64,000 nucleotides of DNA from NCBI GenBank assembly GCA_032207245.1, contig CM063502.1, positions 44,162,191 through 44,226,190 on the forward strand, written 5' to 3'. Every line of letters begins with the position of its first letter. The stretch's first letter is position 1. The notes below the pieces were generated by a model that was given only the letters and a program-made list of their open reading frames with translations, had not been told where the DNA came from and searched no databases. A program made the position numbers and the translations under genes. This DNA comes from Pardosa pseudoannulata. Its lineage: Eukaryota > Arthropoda > Arachnida > Araneae > Lycosidae. Of this stretch, positions 21,469 through 31,200 are shown piece by piece.

Positions 21469-21570
21469 GGTTTGGTTTAGCTAGGAGCGTTATGGTCTAC
21501 TGATTTGCACATAAGGGTTAATGAGATTGGGACCTATTGCTTAAAGCTGATTCCGAAGGGCTATACAAAC
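21469..21570 (-). mobile_element. tRNA-derived SINE, copy 4, 5'-truncated
   Basis: Reversed family tail GGTTTGGTTT, then the body back to GATTCCGAAGGGCTAT. The tRNA head is absent, consistent with incomplete reverse transcription. It lies 25 bp from copy 3 in opposite orientation, forming an inverted pair. Confidence 0.8.
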
Positions 21571-21739
21571 AGTCTGTGAAGTACATACCAAAGTGAGCAA
21601 TCTATCATTTGGACATTGTTCGGTTACAAATAATAGGAGAATCAAGATTGCTAGTAAGATTGTTGATTAATTATGGGGAATTTATGAATAATCAGATTCC
21701 CATGCTTTGAGATTCAGGGAAAAATTACACTCTCTAATT

Positions 21740-22790
21740 ATTATATTATATATACACACAGTTATTATATTTTCCTGTGAATGAAAAACATTGCTTAAAG
21801 ATTTCACATGGTAGGCTGTACTTTACTGCGAGTTATGACATTTCCCCAATTTTGCTACAGTAACTACATTTTCCTGTGAATCTGAAGACATTAAAGATTG
21901 CAAAAAGTATGTTGTCCTTTACTGAAAGTCAAATTGGCATTTGCCTAATTTTACCAGAGTTATTACATTTTCATGTGAATCTAAAATCATTGCTGAAAGT
22001 TTTCATAAATTTGGCTGTCCATAGTTGCAAAGACTTAGCAGCCTGTTACTGAAATTAGATTTCATCTTATTTTTGTAATCAGTTAAGGTTTGTTATTTTC
22101 CCAATTTTGCTACAATTTATTTAAATTATCATTGAATCTGTAGTCATTGCTTGGAAATTTCATGAAGTAGACCAATATATGCTGCCTTTCTTGACATTGA
22201 AGGTGGCTTTCATAAGGTCATTCTTAATGCGTTAATTCATATGAATGTCGATCTGCTAGTGTGCAAATGGATCAACAGCCTGTTATCAACGAGGATGGTT
22301 TAGGCTTTTGGATGACTCTGTAAGGATGACCAATAGCAAGGGCAATCTACAGAGTTTTGTTTTATCACCTCTCCTGTGGAGCCTTGTGGCTGATGAGTTT
22401 CTTAACAATATTAGTTTCCTTGATCTCACATGCATTGTCTAAATTTCATAATGTAGGCTGTCCCTTACTTCTAGTCATTATGTCATTTGCCCTATTTTGC
22501 CATAGTTACTATATTTTCCAGTAAATAGAAAAACATTGAAGGTTTTTCAGGGTGTCATTTACTCAGTCATTTTGGTATTTATTTGCACAATGTAAACATA
22601 CTTATTACAGGTTCCCTTGAATCTAAAATCATTGCTTAAAGATTTCACAACTTAGGCTGTCCTATTCTCACTTTTATTTTGGCATTTGCCCAATTTTGCC
22701 ACAGGTATTACACTTTCCTGTGAATATAAGTTATTGCTTGATGATTTCACAAAGTAGGCTGTCATTACCATCAGACATATGAACTTAGCA
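21740..22790. repeat. Degenerate tandem repeat, unit about 105-115 bp, interrupted
   Basis: Eight or so diverged units share TTACATTTTCCTGTGAAT, then ATCATTGCTTAAAGATTTCA, then GTAGGCTGTCC and TTTGCCCAATTTTGCCA. A LINE reverse-transcriptase fragment (22188-22440) interrupts the array. Confidence 0.65.
22188..22440 (+). pseudogene. LINE reverse transcriptase fragment (Jockey/R1-like)
   Basis: The + strand reads FLDIEGGFHKVILNALIHMN, then WINSLLS, then SVRMTNSKGN and SFVLSPLLWSLVADEFLNNI. These are the FLDIEGAF and QGxxLSPLLW..V.DELL motifs of RT palm and fingers in non-LTR retrotransposons. Frameshifts separate the pieces. The ADD-type motif is not adjacent; a matching one appears 1.1 kb downstream. 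Confidence 0.85.
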
Positions 22791-22799
22791 ATAAGTCTT

Positions 22800-23554
22800 T
22801 CAGTCTTTTCTTCTGAAAACCTCATAAGAATTGGTTGACAGATACTTTAGGGGATTGTTCTTGCTACTGATCTCTTGTGCCAGCATGCATATAAACATTA
22901 CAAAACTTGTTCTTCACTTTATGAGCTTTCTTTTCTTTTTGAAAAAACATTGATTTAAGAAAATTGCTATTGCATGGTTGTTTGGGATGTGGAGGATATC
23001 CAAATAGGTAGGGTTTTCATTGATATTATAGTTCTTCCCTTGTTCTAAATGGTACAAACCTAATCATTTCCAACTGGATTAAGAAATTGCTGACCACCTG
23101 GTACATCTTGCTAAGGTTCTGATGTGGTCTCTACACTATGGCCAATTGTTTATCATTTCAGTATTGGTCCTTATGGTAACCTTGGATGATGGTTCACATA
23201 TTGCATCCACATACTGAGCCTACTAAATGAGTAGAGTGAATGGTTGTGTCCATACTACTGTCTACTGTGAACTTTAGTAGTGTATGATGGCTGTCTTTGA
23301 ATTTTGGAGAAAAACCTTTTCTAATGCCATCCTTCTCCAAGGCCATTTTATTGTCTGCCATTGTCAACCTCAATAAGACATACCCCTCTTGACAGTGGTA
23401 ATGGCTGGCAGTGGACCATAATGTGGAGGGGCCTTGAGGTATTAGTAAGGTTGTTCAGGCAACTTCTGGCTGACCTTAGGTGGGGTTCTCTCACCTATTC
23501 TTTGGAACATTGTAGTGGACTCCACTTGTCCATCTCACAAGCTATGTCAACTGC
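22800..23554. other. Decayed sequence, probably LINE-associated
   Basis: Less AT-rich than its surroundings but without a recognisable frame. It separates the two RT fragments and may hold further LINE remains. The open run 23361-23582 is not family-like. Confidence 0.3.
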
Positions 23555-23685
23555 TAAGTTTGTGCTGATAATGTTGTCATGATTGTTAGGAGTTAGTTGG
23601 TCGAACCATGGCCTTCTTTAAAAATGATGCTCTTAAGCTTACTGCTTTGTGGTGTAAAAATTTGGATTTGTCTGTGAATTCACTT
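23555..23685 (+). pseudogene. LINE reverse transcriptase fragment, YADD region
   Basis: Reads VCADNVVMIVRS (degenerate form of the YADDVVI catalytic motif). After a frameshift it reads ALKLTALWCKNLDLSVN, the conserved block that follows it in Jockey/R1-type RTs. The catalytic YADD has become CADN, so the copy is dead. Confidence 0.75.
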
Positions 23686-23689
23686 AGTT

Positions 23690-24007
23690 ATTTTCTCCTA
23701 TTCTGTCATGTTTTTCATAAACCTAGTGTTTTTCCTCATTTTCAAAATTTATAATCAGTAATCTGACTTAGGAAAGTAGATTTTTTAAAACTGTTTTATA
23801 GAAAACCTTGATTTTGGAAAGTAATTAGAATTATTCTTATTTTTATCCTAGGAATCGTTTACTCAATGTATGCTGAAATGAACTATCATTTCACAAATTT
23901 TTGTAGTGAACACTTGATTGATTTAGTAATTTTTAAAATTTTATTTATAGAATATTTCAGTTATTACCCTTATGTAATCATGGTTATTTATTTTCTTTCC
24001 TTTGCAG
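23690..24007. other. AT-rich non-coding DNA
   Basis: No feature apart from the pyrimidine tract leading into the acceptor at 24007. Confidence 0.4.
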
Positions 24008-24071
24008 AATAACAGTTCTGAATTTACCTTTAGTTATACTTGACCATTTAATTGGGAAGTTTATATCCCAG
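24008..24071 (+). CDS. Candidate exon with F-box-like start
   Basis: A 64-nt segment after a strong acceptor (TTTTCTTTCCTTTGCAG), ending at a weak donor (CAG|GTTCTC). One frame, with one leading base, is open and reads ITVLNLPLVILDHLIGKF then ISQ. This resembles the first helix of an F-box (LPxxxLxxIL), as in FBXO28-like proteins. The rest of an F-box would need to be in the next exon, which I cannot identify. KDM2/FBXL19 proteins combine CXXC and F-box domains, which makes a link with the 17309 exon attractive. However, this peptide is not close to the KDM2 F-box and no PHD exon is seen between them. Confidence 0.3.
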
Positions 24072-25106
24072 GTTCTCATAGTTTGTTATTCTTTTTTTGT
24101 TTCTTCAGGCAATAAATTTCTATTGTTAGTAAAATTAGATTTCTTGTTTTTTATGTCATAATTTTTTTCTCTATTACTTTTTTTTAGTTGTAGCTGAAAT
24201 ACATTAGTATAACTCTTAATAGTCAATGAATTGAAAAATATATTCATGTGTGAATTCTTGTTTACTATACCGTTATCATCTTTTAATTTTTATTAGTGAA
24301 AACTTGTGGTATGATACATGCAGCAGTGTAAGGATGTAGTTATAGATAGTGATAAAAATAGTTCTGTATTATTGAAAAATAAAAGGTAAAACATTTCTAG
24401 CATACAGTAAAAAACATAATGAGTATCATGTTTTCCATATTCTAACTATAAATCTTACAGTAGGGGTTGCTAACAAACATTTATTTACAGTAAAATAGAC
24501 TTTCTAAAGTGCAAAATTTAAAAAAGAATGTTGTATATATGTGTGCTACAGATTGGTGTGAGATTGTCAAAAGTGTTCTTTTCCTCTTAATCTAGAATCC
24601 TAGGAATCTTGACATATTATTCAAAAATTTTCATTCATTTTTATAGTAAAAATTTATACCAAATTTGTTCCACAGTTGAAATTATAAAATATTAGCTACC
24701 TAGAACCACTCTTCTAATAACTACTGCAACATTTACTGAAACTGTTCCATAGACTAGCTTAGGTCTTCATGAGATGGAAGGAAAATTATTTTTTTTTGGA
24801 GATCAAGGATTTAAGAAGTGCTCCTGTGATCCATCCAAAATACAATATAAAAAAATGCCTATAAAAAAAGTAACGCACTTTGTAACTCAAGGTGCCAAAA
24901 ATCAACAGTGTGTTTTATACAAATAAAGGAATATTATTAATTAATTACTATCACTAAAAATGTTTAATATTTCATTAAAAATTCCTTTTTCATTTTTAAA
25001 ATATCAACTTAAATACTTATTTCCCTTTCTTTTTTATTGTTATTAGTTTCGAATAAATTGTGTTTCAATGACTATTGTTATATTAGCTATTCTATATTTA
25101 ATAATG
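24072..25106. other. AT-rich non-coding DNA
   Basis: No supported feature. Confidence 0.45.
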
Positions 25107-25295
25107 CATGGTTGCAGGGGCGTACGCAAGGGGGGTTAGGGGTTTAAACACCCCCCCTTGAGCTCAGACAAAATGGCAAAAATAAAAATTTTAGTAGAAA
25201 TTATGTGGGCTATTATTTTTTAGTTTTAAGAACCCCCCCATTGAAAATTATGACCCCCTTCTTGAAAAAATTCTGCGTACGCCACTACATGGTTT
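25107..25295. mobile_element. hAT-like MITE (173 bp) with 8-bp target duplication
   Basis: The element at 25115-25287 begins CAGGGGCGTACGC and ends GCGTACGCCACTA; read inverted, 11 of 13 positions match. The flanks are CATGGTTG (25107-25114) and CATGGTTT (25288-25295), 7 of 8 matching. The interior is G- and C-run-rich (GGGGGGTTAGGGG, ACACCCCCCC). It has no ORF, so it depends on a transposase elsewhere. Confidence 0.85.
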
Positions 25296-25493
25296 ATTAA
25301 ATAAATGCTATTAATATCTAATGATTATTATTTAATATTTTCCCCAAAACAGTTAGGGATTTGATCATACTTAATATCTGTTTGAAATAACCCAAATAGT
25401 TGTCATTTTAATATCTTCCATGAATGGTTCATCTTTCTTAGGGAAGAATTATTCATCTCCCTTTGAATCTATTTTCATCCTTTCCCGACAACA

Positions 25494-25507
25494 TGTGTGC
25501 GTGTGTG

Positions 25508-25574
<67 letters not shown>

Positions 25575-25602
25575 GTACATACATACATATATACATACAT
25601 AT
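25494..25602. repeat. (GT)n(AT)n(AC)n compound microsatellite
   Basis: GTGTGT, then about 25 AT units, then ACACAC and ACATACAT units: a near-palindromic compound tract. Confidence 0.95.
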
Positions 25603-25924
25603 CTGCATTTGTCTTCATAATTTAAAAGAGTTATTTTCCTTTGAATCTCAAACCTGGAGTCTCTCATTCACAAATTTCCCATAAGTGTAAAAATATAACA
25701 TAATATTTGGACTAAAACATTTATTCTGTACACTATTTACAAATTGCTACATTACTTAATTTCCATATAACATAACCAGCAATTATTTGGATTTTATATT
25801 CATCAATACACAATAATTATTACAATTCTCTTTTGTTATACTTTATTCCTTAATCAAAATATTGAATTACTAACTGAGGCCTAAATAACCGTCATGAATA
25901 TGTTAAATCTGTTTACCTCCAGAC

Positions 25925-26440
25925 ATTACAGGGGAGCAGGTTGGGGCTTTCATCCGGCTGTACAACGATGCTGGACTTCGGGCTTAAAGGGCGTTGGTAC
26001 TGGTCTATCAGCCATTATTTTGCTGTATATATCTATGCTGGCATTCAGGTTCGGGATTCGATTGCTGGTCCGGGCTCTCTGGATGTCCAGCAACTCTTCA
26101 ATCCCGACCTAGACTCCTCTTTCTTCACTCTCTTTCCCAACTTATCACCTCGGTTTTAACGCCCCTCCTTTTTCTTTGCTAATCGCTTGTTGGTGCCCAC
26201 CTGCACGCCCGAGAGCCCCTTTTGTGAAAGCTGACATTATTTTTTAGCTCCTGCCTCCATAACTCATGGCTATATCTCTGTGAGAGCTTGACCGCTACGC
26301 CTGGGCCATTCCGTGATCGATAACTCCTCCACAGGGGTCCCTAAAACCAGAAGTCAACAGCTGCACCTTAATTCTTCTTGGAAATTTTTTCCTCAGCTGT
26401 GCATGCACGTGCTGACCGTCATGGGAAAGTACCTCGGTAC
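25925..26440. other. GC-richer island of unknown nature
   Basis: About 500 bp stands out from AT-rich flanks. Three overlapping short open frames cross 25941-26182. One contains RDSIAGPGSLDVQQLFNPDL then DSSFFTLFPNLSPRF, but it has no recognised domain and no clear splice sites. It could be a retrotransposon untranslated region, an old gene fragment, or a regulatory island. Confidence 0.35.
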
Positions 26441-27564
26441 AGGTATATTATCCATCATTCTGAGAATATCCCTGTAAAATATGAGTCTGTTTTTCTCTGT
26501 GAAAATCAAGCTGAAATTCTTTTCTAATTAAACACATGAGTTTAACATTTTGAAAACACAACAAAAACATATTCCCAGTTATAAGAGCCTTTTGATATGT
26601 ACGTGAATTTTATACTGGAAAAATTATGAATATAACATTAATTTGCCTTACCAAAGATGTGCCTAATATGAATCATATCTAGTGAAATAGTGCACTATAT
26701 GTGTAAGTGAATTATTTCATGATTCTTCACAAATGTTCTGATTGTGTAAAATATACAATCGAAATAACTAGTAAGAAATTTTTTCCTCAACGAGGACTTT
26801 TTTATTTTTATCAAACAAAAAATTGGTGTTTGATTTGTGACCGTATGTTACTGTATAAATTTGGATTTATGTTACTTTATAACCTTTGATTAAAAGCTCT
26901 TTTAGAACTGTAATAATAGAACTATAATATACTATATAACAGAACTAAATTTTAGAACTTATAATAATTAACACTGAAATATGTGTCTGCTCTAGTATTT
27001 TGATTAATAATATGAAAAGTGTCCCTATTAAAACTATATATGTAACAGTTTAATTTAAATTTAATTTCCATTTGTATATTATAAAGTTTTAAATTTTAAA
27101 ATTATATATGTAACACTTTCATTTAAATTTAATTTCCATTTCTATATTATAAAGTTTTAAATTTTATCTCCATTTTGTGATTTTATTTCATTTGATTAAT
27201 TTTTCTTCAGAAGTTCACAACAAATTAGGGTCATTAAAAATTTTAATAAATTTACTATTGTCAACTTTATTAAATAACTTAATAATATCTTAACTTTAAT
27301 AATAACTTAATTTTTAATTTAACTTTAATAATATCTTAATTTTTTTTAAAAAATAGTGCAATATTTAATTAATCATAATCTTGTACATTCACATTATAAA
27401 TTTTTTTTAAAATTTCATTAATAATAATTTAGGTATTAAAATTACAAATAAATATATTAAGTATTAAATTTATAAATAAATAGTAATTTTAACGAGTTGA
27501 ATATTTGTAAACAGTAATTATTAAATTTAAATTTTGCTAATAATTCAATTTATAACTGTTACAG
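26441..27564. other. Very AT-rich non-coding DNA
   Basis: TTTAAATTTAATTTCCATTT-type duplications occur near 27050 and 27120. No gene is supported. Confidence 0.45.
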
Positions 27565-27626
27565 GGGCTGCTGCTACTGTTGCTGTTGTAGGATTTGTAG
27601 TTGGTTTGATACTGGTTCATATTTGA
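27565..27626 (+). CDS. Candidate terminal exon encoding a hydrophobic tail
   Basis: After a possible acceptor (AACTGTTACAG) the open frame reads GAAATVAVVGFVVGLILVHI and stops at 27624. The hydrophobic run is long enough for one membrane segment, as in tail-anchored or C-terminally anchored proteins. A partial echo of the nucleotide sequence (GGGCTGCTGTTGCTGTTGCTG) near 28888 means a simple GCT/GTT repeat origin is also possible. There is no independent evidence of transcription. Confidence 0.2.
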
Positions 27627-27802
27627 TTTTATTGATGTGTATATTGTATATATTATAATATTGTTTAAAATAATTTGTATAAATCTGCATAATATGCCAT
27701 TTACTAATTTATGTTTGTATATTAAATATTACTCATATCTTTGTATAAATCTGTATAATATGCAATTTAATAATTTTTGTTTGTCTGCACATTTAATATT
27801 AC

Positions 27803-28734
27803 CAGGCTTGCAATTCCGTCACTTTCCTCACCTGTAGTCACTTTTTTCACTATTGATCACTTTTAGTCACTTTTTGAAGTAAACAGTCACCTTTAGTCAC
27901 TTTTTTCATGGTGTATCAGCAAAAGTCTGTTGTTGGAAAAGGAAAATCTGAAATAATAACAAAATATTTTAATAAGAGGCCAAAAATGTGATGCTCTAAT
28001 TTTATTTTTTCCGAATGATGGCGGAATGGTTAGGGTGCTGGCCTTCGGAACCGGAGTTCATGGGTTCAAATCCCACTGTGGCATGGATGTTCGTAGCCGT
28101 TCGGAATCGGCTTTAAGCAGTAGGTCCCGATCTCATTAGCCCTCGTATTGCAAAAAGTAGACCATACTGGTCCAATCCAAACCAAACCTAATCTTATTTT
28201 TCTTATGAAAATTTAATTAGTCATATGGTTTCCAGAATTTAGTGATTTAAAAAGTCGTAAAGTTTCTGAAATCTACATTTGTACTGAAATGTACATTTAA
28301 TACATTAAAGTAACTTACGTCAAAGCACACATTTCTCTTTTTCTTTTACTTCACTATTTTTGTTTAGATACTCTAATCTAGCTATGTACATATTTCAAAA
28401 CATCATTAATATAGGCAGAAAATTGTGATTAAAAAAATTAACGTATTGTATGTATTCAATCTAATTTATAGATTTTCTTGAATAAAAAGCAATATTCAGT
28501 TGTGTTAAACAAAATTTTTTAACCTTTTTTGTATTTGACGCTAAAATCATGTCTTGCATGAATCATTTGATTTAGAGTTAAAATAAATAGAAAAATCTTA
28601 ATAATAGCATCTGTAATCAAGAGGAGAAAAAAAATCGCTTTTTTTTCAATGTTTAGTCACTTGTTAGTCACTTATTTTGTATCATTTGTCACTTTTCTCA
28701 CCTTTTTGAAAGTACCTCAGCAGTTGCAAGCCTG
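27803..28734. mobile_element. DNA transposon family B, copy 1 (6-bp target duplication), holding a SINE
   Basis: Ends are CAGGCTTGCAA and TTGCAAGCCTG, an 11-bp perfect inverted repeat. Exact 6-bp duplications TATTAC lie at 27797-27802 and 28735-28740. Subterminal blocks repeat TAGTCACTTTT in direct, not inverted, orientation at both ends. There is no ORF. The copy is 932 bp; without the SINE (28010-28187) and its duplicated site it is about 740 bp, equal to the second copy. Confidence 0.85.
28010..28187 (+). mobile_element. tRNA-derived SINE, copy 5, with 14-bp target duplication
   Basis: 178 bp with CCGAATGATGGCGGAATGG at the start, box B GGTTCAAATCCC, TTCGTAGCCGTTCGGAATCG and a CCAAACC tail. 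Flanks CTAATTTTATTTTT (27996-28009) and CTAATCTTATTTTT (28188-28201) match 13 of 14. The paralogous element at 29273-30015 shows the empty site, which proves the insertion boundaries. Confidence 0.93.
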
Positions 28735-28740
28735 TATTAC

Positions 28741-29266
28741 TCATATCTTATATATATATAACAATATTTTAATTATCTTATATATAATATTTTAATTATA
28801 TTATATATAAAAATATAATATTTTAATTATCTTGTATATAAAAATATTTTAATTTTGCTACATATTCTATTTGTGTATGTTAAATGGGCTGCTGTTGCTG
28901 TTGCTGTTTTATTTTATTTGTATATATATAGTATATGTAATAGAATTGTTGCCAGTCCCATTAAGTTTAAGGAGTATAACATGTCTTTCCAAAGGGCTAC
29001 CAGTTTTAGTGCTGATTAAATATTTTTGTACACCTTACTGATTTTCACAAATTCGCCAAGTTAAATAGACAGGCGTTGTTGACAAAAATGGAATGTCTCT
29101 TGCCCGAACGTATTCTAAAAGTGGCGCATTTGCTTTGCGCGAACACAGACAAGGAGTTAAAAATCAGCTGATTGATTTTTTTCTGATATTTAGCTTTTGA
29201 GATCACAAAAGTGAAAATGCTTAACTCAAATATTTCTAGGAAATGTACTACTGATTAACTAAATAA
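28741..29266. other. AT-rich spacer
   Basis: Contains a TATATA-rich segment. At about 29060-29150 there is a GC-richer patch with a TTGCGCGAAC stretch. No gene is supported. Confidence 0.4.
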
Positions 29267-29272
29267 TATATA

Positions 29273-30015
29273 CAGGCTTGCAATTCTGTCACTTTTCTCA
29301 CCTTTACTCACTTTTTTTACAATTGATCACTTTTAGTCACTTTTTTTAAGTAAACAGTCACTTTTAGTCACTTTTTTCATGGTGTATCACAGCAAAAGTC
29401 TGTTGTTAAAAAAAGAAAATCTGAATTAATAACAAAATATTTTAATAAAAGACCAAAATTGTAATTCTCTAATCTTATTTTTCTTATTAAAATTTAAGTA
29501 GTCATATGGTTTCCAGAATTTAGTGATTTTAAAAAGTCGTAAAGAAGTTCCTGAAATCTACATTTGTACTGAAATGTGCATTTAATACATTAAAGTAATT
29601 TATGTCAAAGCACACATTTCTCATTTTCTTTTTCTTCACAATTTTTGTTTAGATACTCTAATCTAGCTATGTACATATTTCAAAACATCATTAATATATG
29701 TAGAAAATTGTGATTATACAATTAATGTATTGTATGTATTCAATTTAAATTTATAGATTTTCTTGAATAAAAAGCAATGTTGAGTTGTGTTAAAACAAAA
29801 TTTTTAACCTTTTTGTATTTGATGCTAAAATCATATCTTGCCTGAATCATTTGATTTAGAGTTAAAATAAACAGAAAAATCTTAATAATAGCATCTGTGA
29901 TCAAGAGGGGAAAAATTGCTTTTTCTTTTTCAATCTTTAGTCACTTTTTAGTCACTTATTCTGTATTATTTGTCACTTTTCTCACCTTTTTGAAACCCCA
30001 GCAGTTGCAAGCCTG
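29273..30015. mobile_element. DNA transposon family B, copy 2 (6-bp target duplication), SINE-free
   Basis: 743 bp with the same CAGGCTTGCAA/TTGCAAGCCTG ends and TAGTCACTTTT direct subterminal repeats. TATATA flanks at 29267-29272 and 30016-30021. Closely similar to copy 1 throughout and the same orientation. Confidence 0.85.
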
Positions 30016-30021
30016 TATATA

Positions 30022-30764
30022 ACGAAACAAAACATCAGTGTGAAAAAAGTAATATCCCAAAGTATAAGCTTGACTGTTTAGAGGAAGATAGCTTTCTGTA
30101 ATTTATCTATGGTTAGTAGAATCTTGGATGTCATAACTGAAAGAGGTGGAAGAATCCATGATAAGTAAAAGCAACTCATGAGACTTTTAAATGTGATATA
30201 TCTAATATTTGCTTATTACTTGTAAATAATAATTATGTTTGTACTTGTCTTTGTACATTATGAGTTGTTTTTTTTTAATTTCTGATATCATAAAAACTAT
30301 ATAATATAACAGAAAAAACAGATCAAAATCGGGTGGTGCCGACATTTGAGTGAAACAGTTGGCAATCGTAATAACGTTGTATTTGTTCTTTATAAAATGC
30401 CTTTTTTTATCTATCAGAATAACTCAATATGTTTATTATTATAATCTCCTGTATTTGGATATTTTAATTGTTAATATTGTTTGGATGTTCAATTCAATGT
30501 TTAGAAAATAAATATTGTTAACACTTTCATTGCAGTTTTGTGTTCCATTTGAAAAAGTCCTCCACTGAAACCATCAGTAAACAGGTTAATGTTAGGATTA
30601 ACAGTATTTTTAAGCTCTTATCTCCTCCTAGCTTTATTGATTTTGTGATTACAAAATAGGTACAAGACATTCAGGTTAAAGCCGGTAACACATGTGTGCC
30701 TTTTAAACATAATTTGTCCTTCATGGCAATGTTTTGGTTATTTTAGCGTAATATAAGGTGACAG
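30022..30764. other. AT-rich non-coding DNA
   Basis: No supported feature. Confidence 0.45.
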
Positions 30765-30937
30765 CAGGGACGTAACTGGGTTCTTCGGCACCCGTGGCAA
30801 AAAATTAAATTGCGCCCCTACCACCAAATACAGTGGAAAAATATAGAGACATGTTTTCTTTCTATACCATATATCCAGAATAAACTCACAAAATAAAACA
30901 CTAACAACTTTATATATTTTATACAAAGGAAAGGTAT

Positions 30938-31200
30938 CTATAGCCTTATTTTTCTAGCTTTAGCGTCCGACAATAAATCGATGATTTCATCGTAATTCAA
31001 GCTGTTTATGGTTTCTTTATGTACAGAATTGATATTATTCTCTAGCCGTTCCTGTCCTAACGAAGTGCGTAGGTATGACTTTATCATTTTCAGGTTGCCT
31101 GAAGAACGTTCACACGAAACTGCCTTAGCAGTCAGGTACAGAAAGATTCTTCATGTAGTAACTAAATTTGGATATATGCTCTCTAGTTCAAGCTGATGAA
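30938..31200 (-). pseudogene. ZMYM1-like hAT transposase C-terminus
   Basis: The minus strand reads LESIYPNLVT, an in-frame TGA (31151-31153), then ERSSGNLKMIKSYLRTSLGQ, ERLENN, NYDEIIDLLSDAKARKIRL and a TAG stop at 30938. This is the hAT C-terminal dimerisation block (A-ERSFSxLKxIKxxLRSxMxxERL) and the KARKxxL end typical of ZMYM1/DUF4371-type transposases. The catalytic core is not recognisable upstream, and the internal stop makes this a relic. It sits about 175 bp from the element's left terminus, the normal place for the 3' end of the gene. Confidence 0.88.
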
